16,698 nucleotides of DNA from an uncultured Collinsella sp. (GTDB taxonomy: Bacteria > Actinomycetota > Coriobacteriia > Coriobacteriales > Coriobacteriaceae): the NCBI GenBank assembly GCA_900544645.1, contig UQWG01000042.1:1-16698 (forward strand). The letters are read 5' to 3'. The notes under the pieces are model-generated. The model worked only from the letters and a program-made list of their open reading frames with translations. It was not told the DNA's origin and made no database searches. Below, piece after piece: positions 1 through 6,982 of the stretch. A program made the translations under genes and the position numbers. Each line of letters opens with the position of its first letter. Position 1 is the first letter of the stretch.

Positions 1-2
1 AT

Positions 3-86
3 GCGGGCGTGGCGGAATTGGTAGACGCGCCAGATTTAGGTTCTGGTGGGATTCCCGTGAAGGTTCGAGTCCTTTCGCCCGCACCA
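3..86 (+). tRNA. tRNA-Leu, anticodon UAG
   Basis: The cloverleaf can be folded by eye. The 7-bp acceptor stem pairs 3-9 with 76-82, followed by discriminator A83 and an encoded CCA at 84-86. The anticodon arm pairs 30-34 with 42-46 around the loop TTTAGGT, giving anticodon TAG at 37-39, which reads CUN leucine codons. A long variable arm with a GGG/CCC stem (48-56) marks it as a class II tRNA, as expected for leucine. The T arm pairs 59-63 with 71-75 around TTCGAGT. It starts two bases from the window edge, so its promoter is not visible. Confidence 0.97.
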
Positions 87-94
87 ACGCATCT

Positions 95-125
95 GCGTCG
101 GCTTCGGCCGTCGCGACTCTTTGTT
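95..125 (+). terminator. Rho-independent terminator of tRNA-Leu
   Basis: An 8-bp stem (95-102 with 107-114, one T-T mismatch) is capped by a TTCG tetraloop closed by C-G, an exceptionally stable loop. It is followed by the pyrimidine tract CTCTTTGTT. It lies nine bases after the CCA end of the tRNA and before the tig promoter region. Confidence 0.7.
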
Positions 126-152
126 GCATAAAGGTACCAGCACCTCAGATAA
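124..152 (+). promoter_or_regulatory. Possible tig promoter
   Basis: TTGCAT (124-129) and AGATAA (147-152) are separated by 17 bases and resemble -35 and -10 boxes. Transcription would start around 158-160, just ahead of the ribosome binding site at 166-171. The match is moderate and rests on spacing and position only. Confidence 0.25.
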
Positions 153-177
153 GCTGGGCAGTATGAGGAGGAACGTG

Positions 178-1476
178 TTGAACATCACCGCTTCTGACGT
201 CAAGGACGCCAAGCTCACCGCTACGGTCACCATCCCGGCCGCCGACGTCGACGCCGCGATCAAGAAGGCTTACAAGGACACTGCCAAGAAGTACCGCTTC
301 CCGGGATTCCGTGCCGGTAAGGCTCCCCGTCCGGTCATCGACTCTGCTCTTGGCGCCGAGGCTACCCTCGCTCAGGCCACCAACGACCTGATCGCCGCCA
401 ACGAGCCCGCCGTCCTCAACGAGCTGGACATCGTCCCCACCAAGAACGGTGACTACAAGGAGCTCGACCTCGCCAAGGATCACGAGGACTACACCTACAC
501 CGTCGAGTTCTCCCTGCGTCCTGCTGCCGAGCTCTCCTCCTTCGACGCCGTCGAGATCGAGATGCCCCCCGCGGAGGTCACCGAGTCCGAGATCAACAAC
601 CAGGTTGAGATGCTCCTCAACTACCGTGCCACCTTCGAGGACGTCGAGGGTCGCGCCGTCGAGGCTGACGACTATGTGACCGTCGACCTCAAGGCCGTCG
701 AGAACGCCGACAACTTCGCCGCCGAGGGCCGCATGCTCATCGCCGGTAGCGACAGCAACCCCAAGGAGTTCAACGAGGCCCTGATCGGCACTAACGTTGA
801 CGACGTCAAGACCGTCACCTGGACCGACGAGGTCGAGGAGGGCGAGGAGGCCGAGACCCACACCGTCGAGGTCACCGTCAAGGGCATCAAGGTCCGCAAC
901 ACCCCCGAGCTCACCGACGAGCTCGTCAAGTCCGACTTTGGCTTCGACAGCATCGACGCTATGCGCGACGCCATCAAGATCGAGATCGAGCAGGACAAGG
1001 CTTCCCGCCTCCCGGCCGAGAAGGAGAACCGTTGCGTCTCCGCTCTTGCCGAGCGTCTGCAGCTCGACGAGATGGACGCCGACTACGAGCAGTCCGTCTT
1101 TGAGGAGCTTGGCCAGAACTTCCTGTCCAACCTCGCTGCTCGTGGCATGACGCTGGACACCTGGCTGCCCGCTTCCGGCCTGACCATGGAGCAGTTCATC
1201 GGCGACCTGCACAAGCAGGCCAACGACGTTGCCCGCGAGTCCCTGGCGCTCGACGCCCTCGCTCGTGAGCTCAAGATTGAGGTCACCGAGGACGACATCA
1301 ACGCCGAGTTCGAGAAGGCCGGCGTCAAGGACGTCGAGGCTTCCAAGGCCGAGTTTATCGCCGATGGCCGTATGCCTGCTGTCCGCGAGTCCATCCGTCG
1401 CTCCAAGGCCGTCGACCACCTGGTCGAGAACGCCAAGGTGACCGAGGTCGACGAGACCGCCAAGGACGCCGAGTAA
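178..1476 (+). CDS. tig: Trigger factor (ribosome-associated chaperone / prolyl isomerase)
   Basis: Trigger factor binds at the ribosomal exit tunnel and shields nascent chains; its middle domain is a peptidyl-prolyl isomerase. The ribosome-binding signature GFRxGKxP is present as GFRAGKAP. With the TTG start at 178 it falls at residues 43-50, the position it holds in E. coli trigger factor. The FKBP-like domain follows near residues 150-240 (DYVTVDLKA onward), then a long helical, acidic C-terminal chaperone domain. The 432-residue length is normal for the family. TTG 178 is preferred because AGGAGG (166-171) sits six bases upstream; GTG 175 would be three bases from it, and ATG 163 lies before it. 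Codon use is strongly C/G-ending, as expected of a highly expressed gene. It stands directly upstream of clpP-clpX, a common arrangement, but the 162-bp gap with two palindromes suggests separate or attenuated transcription. Confidence 0.97.
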   Translation: MNITASDVKDAKLTATVTIPAADVDAAIKKAYKDTAKKYRFPGFRAGKAPRPVIDSALGAEATLAQATNDLIAANEPAVLNELDIVPTKNGDYKELDLAKDHEDYTYTVEFSLRPAAELSSFDAVEIEMPPAEVTESEINNQVEMLLNYRATFEDVEGRAVEADDYVTVDLKAVENADNFAAEGRMLIAGSDSNPKEFNEALIGTNVDDVKTVTWTDEVEEGEEAETHTVEVTVKGIKVRNTPELTDELVKSDFGFDSIDAMRDAIKIEIEQDKASRLPAEKENRCVSALAERLQLDEMDADYEQSVFEELGQNFLSNLAARGMTLDTWLPASGLTMEQFIGDLHKQANDVARESLALDALARELKIEVTEDDINAEFEKAGVKDVEASKAEFIADGRMPAVRESIRRSKAVDHLVENAKVTEVDETAKDAE

Positions 1477-1494
1477 TTCTCGCCGCCTTGCCCG

Positions 1495-1514
1495 CGAGCG
1501 CATGCATGCGCTCG
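1495..1514. repeat. Perfect 20-bp palindrome after tig
   Basis: Bases 1495-1504 (CGAGCGCATG) are the exact reverse complement of 1505-1514, with no spacer. As RNA it would form an 8-bp hairpin with a TGCA loop. No T-tract follows, so it is not a classical terminator. It could be a dimeric-protein operator or an RNA 3'-end stabiliser. Confidence 0.6.
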
Positions 1515-1552
1515 TGATGGGGTAAAGTTATACACCGGTTATCCGGTTGCTT

Positions 1553-1600
1553 CGTACGGTGCCAGCCAATGCATTGCATGCGGGCACCGTACGTTTATCT
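1553..1600 (+). terminator. Terminator-like hairpin between tig and clpP
   Basis: An 11-bp perfect stem (1553-1563 with 1583-1593) encloses a 19-nt loop that contains a second palindrome, CAATGCATTG (1567-1576). The short U-rich tail TTTATCT follows. It could end tig transcription or act as an attenuator for clpP, whose start is only 46 bases on. A smaller ACCGG/CCGGT hairpin precedes it at 1534-1547. Confidence 0.5.
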
Positions 1601-1638
1601 AGAACCACTATTGGTCCGTAAGAGAAATGGAGATGCGT

Positions 1639-2259
1639 ATGATCGCTAAGTTCGATTCCGCCCTCGTGCCATACGTTATCGAGCAGACGCCGCGCGGCGA
1701 GCGCAGCTACGATATCTATTCGCGCCTGCTCAACGACCGCATCATCTTCTTGGGCGAGGAGATCAACTCCGTCAGCGCCAACCTGGTCGTTGCCCAGCTG
1801 CTGCATCTTGAGAGCCAGGATGCCGAGAAGGATATCTCGCTCTACATCAATTCGCCCGGTGGCGAGGTCTACTCCGGCCTGGCGATTCTTGACACCATGA
1901 ACTTCATCAAGCCGCAGGTCTCCACCATCTGCGTCGGTATGGCCGCGTCCATGGCTGCCGTGCTGCTTTCGGCCGGCGCCAAGGGTAAGCGCTTCTGCCT
2001 GCCGCACTCCAAGGTCATGATTCACCAGCCCAGCGGCGGTGCCCAGGGTCAGCAGACCGAGATCGAGATCGTGGCCGAGGAGATCAAGAAGACCCGTCGC
2101 GAACTCAACCAGATCCTGTCCGACGCATCGGGCCAGCCGATCGAGAAGGTCCAGGCCGATACCGAGCGCGACAATTACCTGACCGCTTCCGAGGCGCTCG
2201 ATTACGGTCTGATCGACCGTATCGTCACCTCGCGCGATCTCGCCGCGAAGGACGCCTAG
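1639..2259 (+). CDS. clpP: ATP-dependent Clp protease proteolytic subunit
   Basis: ClpP is the serine peptidase of the cytosolic Clp complex. It forms a double heptameric barrel that degrades substrates fed by ClpX or other Clp ATPases. Numbered from ATG 1639, the triad is visible as Ser104 (in GMAASMAA), His129 (in MIHQP) and Asp178 (in ERDNY), seven residues beyond the mature E. coli numbering. The N-terminal axial-loop region VIEQTPRGERSYDIYSRLL and the SPGGEVYSG oxyanion region are intact. The protein has 206 residues. ATG 1639 is chosen because GGAG (1629-1632) lies six bases upstream; ATG 1627 and ATG 1633 are in frame and would add four or two residues. The stop codon ends one base before the clpX start, so the pair form an operon. 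Confidence 0.97.
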   Translation: MIAKFDSALVPYVIEQTPRGERSYDIYSRLLNDRIIFLGEEINSVSANLVVAQLLHLESQDAEKDISLYINSPGGEVYSGLAILDTMNFIKPQVSTICVGMAASMAAVLLSAGAKGKRFCLPHSKVMIHQPSGGAQGQQTEIEIVAEEIKKTRRELNQILSDASGQPIEKVQADTERDNYLTASEALDYGLIDRIVTSRDLAAKDA

Positions 2260-2260
2260 G

Positions 2261-3667
2261 ATGGCAGGAAACATGCAGGACAACTTTGACGAGAACGGCA
2301 ACCCCATCCGCTGCTCCTTCTGCGGAAAAGAGCAGGGTCAGGTCCGTCGTCTCGTAAAGGGTCCGACCAACATCTTTATTTGCGACGAGTGCGTCGCCGC
2401 CTGCTCCGAGATCCTTGAGGAGTCGCTTGCTTCGGACTTTATGGACGCTGCCCGCAACGGCAAGCTGCCGGGCTTCCTCAACGACCACGGCCAGGCTGCA
2501 TCCCAGCCCGCCGTGGACCCCGAGACCGAGGGCTTTGAGCTCGAGGACGACCGTCAGGTCATCACGCACGTGCCGACGCCGCACGAGATCTATGACGAGC
2601 TTTCGGCCTATGTTATGGGTCAGGAGGACGCCAAGCGCGCCATGTCGGTGGCCGTGTACAACCACTATCGCCGCGTGATTGAGGGCGGCGCTGCGGTGTC
2701 TGCCTTTGATGACGACATGGGCTCGCAGTTCGATGACGATATGGACGAGGTAGAGCTCGCCAAGTCCAACATCCTGCTGCTCGGTCCCACCGGTACCGGT
2801 AAGACCCTGCTCGCCCAGACGCTCGCGCGCATCCTCGAGGTGCCGTTTGCCATCGCCGACGCCACCGCGCTCACCGAGGCTGGTTACGTGGGCGAGGACG
2901 TGGAGAACATCCTGCTCAAGCTCATCAATGCTGCCGATGGCGACATTGAGCGCGCGCAGGTGGGCATCATCTATGTCGATGAGATCGACAAGATTGCCCG
3001 CAAGGCCGAGAACCTTTCCATTACCCGCGATGTCTCGGGCGAGGGCGTTCAGCAGGCGCTGCTTAAGATCCTTGAGGGCACGGTGGCCAGCGTTCCGCCC
3101 ACCGGCGGCCGTAAGCATCCCCAGCAGGAACTGCTTCAGATCGACACGACCAACATCCTGTTCATCTGCGGCGGTGCCTTTGTAGGTCTGGACAAGATCA
3201 TCGCCGACCGCGTGGGCAACAAGGGCGTAGGTTTTAACTCCGAGATCGCCGGCCCCACCTCGGTTGACGAGAATGATCTGCTGCGTCAGGTGCTCCCGCA
3301 GGACCTCAACGCCTTTGGCATGATCCCCGAGTTCGTGGGCCGTACGCCCGTCGTGACCCAGACGCAGGCGCTCGACGAGGACGACCTGGTGTCGATCCTG
3401 ACCGAGCCCAAGAACGCCGTGGTGCGCCAGTACCGCAAGATGTTCCAGCTCGAGGACGTTGAGCTTGAGTTTGAGGACGCCGCCCTGCACGAGATCGCCC
3501 GTATGGCGCTTGCCCGCAAGACCGGCGCCCGCGGCCTGCGCTCCATCTGCGAGGACGTGCTGCAGCAGACGATGTTCGACCTGCCCAGCGAGGAGGGTGT
3601 TTCCAAGGTCGTTGTGACCGAAGCCTCCGTAAAGGGCGAAGAGCAACCCCAACGCATCTACGGGTAA
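2261..3667 (+). CDS. clpX: ClpX, AAA+ unfoldase of the Clp protease
   Basis: ClpX recognises, unfolds and threads tagged proteins into ClpP. The N-terminal C4 zinc-binding domain is seen as CSFC and CDEC near residues 17-46. The AAA+ module has Walker A GPTGTGKT (175-182), Walker B IIYVDEID (about 236-243), the GYVG pore loop, the RKHPQQE loop and a KGVGF tripeptide (around 321-325) equivalent to the IGF loop that docks on ClpP. The C-terminal domain includes ARKTGARGLRSICE. At 468 residues it is longer than the roughly 420 usual for the family. The extra length lies in an acidic linker after the zinc domain and in an acidic FDDDM...FDDDM segment (about 149-164) before Walker A. AAGGA (2248-2252), inside the clpP end, is spaced eight bases from ATG 2261; ATG 2273 is an in-frame alternative. 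Confidence 0.97.
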   Translation: MAGNMQDNFDENGNPIRCSFCGKEQGQVRRLVKGPTNIFICDECVAACSEILEESLASDFMDAARNGKLPGFLNDHGQAASQPAVDPETEGFELEDDRQVITHVPTPHEIYDELSAYVMGQEDAKRAMSVAVYNHYRRVIEGGAAVSAFDDDMGSQFDDDMDEVELAKSNILLLGPTGTGKTLLAQTLARILEVPFAIADATALTEAGYVGEDVENILLKLINAADGDIERAQVGIIYVDEIDKIARKAENLSITRDVSGEGVQQALLKILEGTVASVPPTGGRKHPQQELLQIDTTNILFICGGAFVGLDKIIADRVGNKGVGFNSEIAGPTSVDENDLLRQVLPQDLNAFGMIPEFVGRTPVVTQTQALDEDDLVSILTEPKNAVVRQYRKMFQLEDVELEFEDAALHEIARMALARKTGARGLRSICEDVLQQTMFDLPSEEGVSKVVVTEASVKGEEQPQRIYG

Positions 3668-3680
3668 ATAGCTTGAATTT

Positions 3681-3708
3681 AGGCCCCGCGGCAACCACCG
3701 CGGGGCCT
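3681..3708 (+). terminator. Terminator hairpin after clpX
   Basis: A perfect 11-bp GC-rich stem (AGGCCCCGCGG with CCGCGGGGCCT) surrounds a 6-nt loop and starts 13 bases after the clpX stop. The following sequence is only weakly U-rich, so efficiency is uncertain. The repeat immediately downstream may assist. Confidence 0.6.
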
Positions 3709-3715
3709 GCCTTAT

Positions 3716-3797
3716 AGGGACAGGTTTATCTTGGTCGGTTTTTATATGGGCAAATGTCGTTTCCCCTGATAAAACCTACCAAAATAAACCTGTCCCT
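3716..3797. repeat. 82-bp palindromic intergenic repeat (family C)
   Basis: The ends are perfect 14-bp inverted repeats, AGGGACAGGTTTAT at 3716-3729 and its complement at 3784-3797. Pairing continues inward with few mismatches (CTTGGTCGGTTTTTAT against ATAAAACCTACCAAA). GGGCAAA against TTTCCCC then leaves a tiny TGTCG loop. A TTTT follows. It resembles REP or miniature-transposon-like elements; no coding capacity is seen. Together with the D element it fills the 338-bp clpX-valS gap. Confidence 0.75.
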
Positions 3798-3830
3798 TTT
3801 CGGCAGGTATGCCTGTGCTATTCTGTGAGA

Positions 3831-3859
3831 TTGTCAAGTTAGTACCTTCAGGCTGAAGT
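3831..3859 (+). promoter_or_regulatory. Possible valS promoter
   Basis: TTGTCA (3831-3836, five of six to the -35 consensus) is followed after 17 bases by TGAAGT (3854-3859), a poor -10 match. It sits between repeat C and the hairpin in front of valS, so a transcript from here would begin almost at the base of that hairpin. An extended -10-like TGCTATTCT lies at 3816-3824 as an alternative. Confidence 0.25.
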
Positions 3860-3872
3860 AATCGATACCTAA

Positions 3873-3985
3873 GGCGTGTCCGCCTGCTTGGTTTTCGTAG
3901 ATTCCGCACGAGCCGAAGAGCACTAAATGTGCTCTTCGTGCGAGCCAGGACCTGACCGAGCGAAAACCAAGCAGGCGGACACGCC
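3873..3985. repeat. 113-bp nested inverted repeat before valS (family D, copy 1)
   Basis: A perfect 25-bp outer stem (3873-3897 with 3961-3985) encloses an inner hairpin. The inner one has a 9-bp GAAGAGCAC/GTGCTCTTC stem around a TAAAT loop (3924-3928), a 5-nt left bulge, and a CGCAC/GTGCG stem below it. The right arm ends seven bases before the valS Shine-Dalgarno sequence, so it does not mask it. No T-tract follows, so it is not a simple terminator. Its reverse complement matches the apical core of the element at 6728-6816. Confidence 0.8.
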
Positions 3986-4005
3986 GACGGGCAAGGGAGA
4001 GATAT

Positions 4006-6702
4006 ATGGAAGAGATGCCCAAGAACTACGATCCGTCGACCAACGAGCCGGCGATCCTGCAGAAGTGGCTCGACGGCGGCTACTATAAGCGCCGCGAGGG
4101 CGTGGGCGACTGCACCGTCACCATTCCGCCTCCCAACGTGACTGGTAAGCTCCACATGGGTCACGCTACTGACGACTCCATCCAGGACGCCATCATCCGC
4201 ATGGCCCGCATGCGCGGCAAGTCCACGCGTTGGGTGCTCGGCACCGACCATGCCGGTATTGCCACGCAGACCAAGGTCGACAAGAAGCTCAAGAGCGAGG
4301 GCATCAGCCGCCTGGAGATCGGCCGCGACAAGTTTGTCGACGCCTGCTGGGACTGGACTCACGAGTACGGCGGCATCATCGTCGAGCAGATCAAGCGCAT
4401 GGGCTGCTCCGTCGACTTCGACAACGAGCGCTTCACCATGGACGAGGATTACGCACAGGCCGTGCGCAAGGTCTTCTGCGATTGGTACCACGACGGCCTG
4501 ATCTACCGTGGCAAGCGTATCGTTAACTGGTGCCCCAACTGCACCACCGCCATCTCGGACGACGAGGCCGAATATAAGGACGAGAAGGGCCACCTGTGGC
4601 ACCTGCGCTACCCGCTGACCGAGCCGGTCAACGGCCAGGATTACATCGTCGTTGCCACCACGCGCCCCGAGACCATGCTCGGCGACACGGGCGTCGCCGT
4701 CTCCCCGAAGGACCCCGAGAAGGCCGCCTTCGTGGGCAAGACCGTCAAGCTTCCCATCGTCGACCGTGAGATCCCCATCTTTGAGGATTGGCATGTCGAC
4801 GCCAACTTTGGCTCCGGCTTTGTCAAGGTCACCCCGGCCCACGACCCCAACGACTACGCCATGGGTCAGGCTCACGACCTGCCGCAGATCAATATCTTCG
4901 ACGAGCACGCGGTGGTCGTCGAGGGCTACGGCGAGTTCACCGGCATGACCCGCGAGGAGTGCCGCGAGGCCGTCATCAAGTGGTTTGAGGAGCATGACCT
5001 GCTCGATCACGTCGAGGACCTCGATCACTCCGTCATGCACTGCTACCGTTGCGACGCCGCACTGGAGCCGTGGCTGTCCGAGCAGTGGTTCGTCGCCGTC
5101 GATAAGCTCAAGGGGCCGGCGCTGGACGCCGTCAACTCTGGCAAGGTCACCTTCCACCCCGCGCGTTGGACGCAGACCTACACCACCTGGATGGAGAACC
5201 TTAAGGACTGGTGCATCTCGCGCCAGCTGTGGTGGGGCCACCGCATCCCTGTGTTCTACTGCGAGGACTGCGGCTGGGAGGACGCCCTTACCGAGGACAC
5301 CGACGTGTGCCCCAAGTGCGGCGGCCATCACGTGCATCAGGACGAGAACGTGCTGGACACCTGGTTCAGCTCGCAGCTGTGGACCTTCGCCACGCAGGGC
5401 TGGCCGCAAAAGCCGGAGCTGCTCGAGGGGCATCACCCCACGACGGCGCTCGTCACCGCGCGCGACATCATCGCGCTGTGGGTCGCCCGCATGGTCATGA
5501 GCTCGCTGTATTTCCTGGACGAGGTGCCGTTTAAGGATGTCGTCATCTACCCGACGATCCTTGCCAAGGACGGCAGCCGAATGTCCAAGTCCAAGGGCAA
5601 CGGCGTTGACCCCATGGACCTCATTGGCATGTACGGCGCCGATGCCATGCGCTTCAACCTGCTCACGCTGTGCACCAACAACCAGGATGTCAAGTTCGAC
5701 GCGAACATCGATAAGAAGACCAAGAAGCTCATCGACAGCCCGCGTACCGACCAGGCTAAGTCGTTTGTGACCAAGATCTGGAACGCCAGCCGCTTCCTGC
5801 TTATGAACATGGAGGGTTACACGCCCGGTGAGCCCGTCGTGGAGACGCCGGCCGACGCTTGGATGTTCAGCCGTCTGGCCAAGGCCGTCAAGATGGTCAC
5901 CGAGGGCATCGAGAACTACACCTTTGGCGACATGGCTCGCGGCGTGCAGCAGTTCTTCTGGAATGAGGTCTGCGACTGGTACGTCGAGGTCACCAAGGCC
6001 CGCCTGAAGGGCGAGGGCCGTCTGCAGGCGCAGCGCAACCTGATCTTTGTGCTCGACACCTCCATTCGCCTGATGCACCCGCTAATGCCGTTTGTCACCG
6101 AGGAGATCTGGGACAACATGCCGGCGAGCGTGCTCGACCTGGACGCCGAGGGCAACGTGAACCGCGCCGAGGCGCTCATGATCGCCAAGTGGCCCGAGCC
6201 CGCCGACTACGCCAAGTATATTGACGAGGACGCCGAGCGCGCGTTTGAGCTGTGCCGTACCGTCGTGTCTGCCGCCCGCGCTACCCGTTCGCGTTATCGC
6301 TTGAGCCCCAAGGCCGAGCTTGACGTAGTCGTGCGCGCCGGTGCCGAGGACATCGAGAAGCTCGAGAGCCTACGCTCGACCATCGAGCCGCTGGCAAACA
6401 CTGCCTCGCTGGTCATGGGCACCGACGTTGAGAAGCCGGCTGCGAGCATCGCCGTTGTTGACAGCGGCGTCGAGGTCTTTGTGGTGCTCGAGGGTAAGGT
6501 TGATCTTTCGGCCGAGAAGGCACGCCTGGAGAAGGAGATTGCCGCGGCCCAGAAGGAGCTCGCCGGCTGCGAGAAGACACTGGACAACGAGGGCTTTGTG
6601 GCTAAGGCTGCGCCTGCGGTGGTCCAGAAGAAGAGGGACCGTGCAGCTGAGCTTAAGGAGATCTTGGCGGCGCTGACTGCTCAGGTTGCTGACTTCTCGT
6701 AG
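4006..6702 (+). CDS. valS: Valyl-tRNA synthetase
   Basis: This class I synthetase charges tRNA-Val in the cytosol and hydrolyses mischarged Thr-tRNA-Val. The HIGH motif is HMGH at residues 50-53, in PPNVTGKLHMGHA. The KMSKS motif appears as RMSKS (525-529), with R in the first place. The editing (CP1) domain carries TTRPETMLGDTGVAV. Two Cys pairs (CPNC near 176-179; CEDC and CPKC near 420-445) suggest small zinc ribbons. The C-terminal tail (about 820-895) is a Lys/Glu/Ala-rich coiled coil, which is standard for bacterial ValRS. The 898-residue length is typical. AAGGGAG (3993-3999) lies six bases before ATG 4006. No T-box leader is present, unlike many Gram-positive valS genes; the leader is the D hairpin instead. 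The stop is TAG. folC follows after 280 bp. Confidence 0.97.
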   Translation: MEEMPKNYDPSTNEPAILQKWLDGGYYKRREGVGDCTVTIPPPNVTGKLHMGHATDDSIQDAIIRMARMRGKSTRWVLGTDHAGIATQTKVDKKLKSEGISRLEIGRDKFVDACWDWTHEYGGIIVEQIKRMGCSVDFDNERFTMDEDYAQAVRKVFCDWYHDGLIYRGKRIVNWCPNCTTAISDDEAEYKDEKGHLWHLRYPLTEPVNGQDYIVVATTRPETMLGDTGVAVSPKDPEKAAFVGKTVKLPIVDREIPIFEDWHVDANFGSGFVKVTPAHDPNDYAMGQAHDLPQINIFDEHAVVVEGYGEFTGMTREECREAVIKWFEEHDLLDHVEDLDHSVMHCYRCDAALEPWLSEQWFVAVDKLKGPALDAVNSGKVTFHPARWTQTYTTWMENLKDWCISRQLWWGHRIPVFYCEDCGWEDALTEDTDVCPKCGGHHVHQDENVLDTWFSSQLWTFATQGWPQKPELLEGHHPTTALVTARDIIALWVARMVMSSLYFLDEVPFKDVVIYPTILAKDGSRMSKSKGNGVDPMDLIGMYGADAMRFNLLTLCTNNQDVKFDANIDKKTKKLIDSPRTDQAKSFVTKIWNASRFLLMNMEGYTPGEPVVETPADAWMFSRLAKAVKMVTEGIENYTFGDMARGVQQFFWNEVCDWYVEVTKARLKGEGRLQAQRNLIFVLDTSIRLMHPLMPFVTEEIWDNMPASVLDLDAEGNVNRAEALMIAKWPEPADYAKYIDEDAERAFELCRTVVSAARATRSRYRLSPKAELDVVVRAGAEDIEKLESLRSTIEPLANTASLVMGTDVEKPAASIAVVDSGVEVFVVLEGKVDLSAEKARLEKEIAAAQKELAGCEKTLDNEGFVAKAAPAVVQKKRDRAAELKEILAALTAQVADFS

Positions 6703-6727
6703 ATCTTACTGAGGGGCGCGTCCCGAC

Positions 6728-6816
6728 GCTTTGCTCGCTACTGCGGACAGTCCTGCGCAAGACGGACAGCACATTAAGTGCTGTCCTTTGCGTGCGGAAC
6801 TTGTATCGAGCAAAGC
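6728..6816. repeat. 89-bp nested inverted repeat after valS (family D, copy 2)
   Basis: A 10-bp outer stem (6728-6737 with 6807-6816) encloses a perfect 9-bp hairpin, GGACAGCAC/GTGCTGTCC around ATTAA (6764-6786), with a CGCAA/TTGCG stem beneath. Reverse-complemented copy 1 shares AGCACATT, AGTGCT and GTGCGGAA in the same order, while stem bases that differ do so in complementary pairs. The outer arms are unrelated between the copies. Confidence 0.75.
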
Positions 6817-6821
6817 CCCAA

Positions 6822-6886
6822 AACCGCTCCCATAGCGGTTACGGGGGCGTCCGCTGCCTGCTTGTTAGGGCCACTGGGTTGTGGCC
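6822..6886 (+). other. Two short hairpins in the valS-folC gap
   Basis: AACCGCT/AGCGGTT (6822-6828 with 6834-6840, 5-nt loop) and GGCCAC/GTGGCC (6869-6874 with 6881-6886, 6-nt loop) are perfect stems. The second is followed by TTGATCTT, a weak U-rich tail, and may contribute to ending valS transcription. No convincing small gene is present in this gap. Confidence 0.4.
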
Positions 6887-6930
6887 TTGATCTTACTGCA
6901 AAGCGGTGTTTGGCTGATATTTTGAATGGG

Positions 6931-6962
6931 AGGGGCTCGTTGTTGCTTACGGGCCTCTTTTT
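6931..6962 (+). terminator. Weak terminator-like structure before folC
   Basis: GAGGGGC and GGGCCTC flank a short spacer and are followed by TTTTT (6958-6962). Only about four base pairs are contiguous. It could be a degraded terminator or an attenuator 21 bases before the folC start. Confidence 0.25.
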
Positions 6963-6982
6963 ATGTTGAGGGGACTTTGGTT

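Noticed and set aside
3..86. tRNA-Leu as a prophage or island attachment site
   Set aside because: No integrase and no repeat of the tRNA 3' end is seen downstream; the next genes are core housekeeping genes.
145..1503. 452-residue open frame antisense to tig
   Set aside because: It mirrors the strongly biased codons of tig, is low-complexity (Leu/Gly/Val/Asp) and has no recognisable motif.
3801..4005. T-box riboswitch upstream of valS
   Set aside because: The conserved T-box core and a specifier-loop layout are absent; the region is explained by the D hairpin.
3742..6078. 778-residue open frame antisense to valS, and 2225-3694 antisense to clpX
   Set aside because: Long antisense frames are expected opposite GC3-rich genes. 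They overlap conserved enzymes and show no domain.
6778..6969. 63-residue open frame between valS and folC
   Set aside because: It begins inside the D element hairpin, has no ribosome binding site and overlaps the folC leader.
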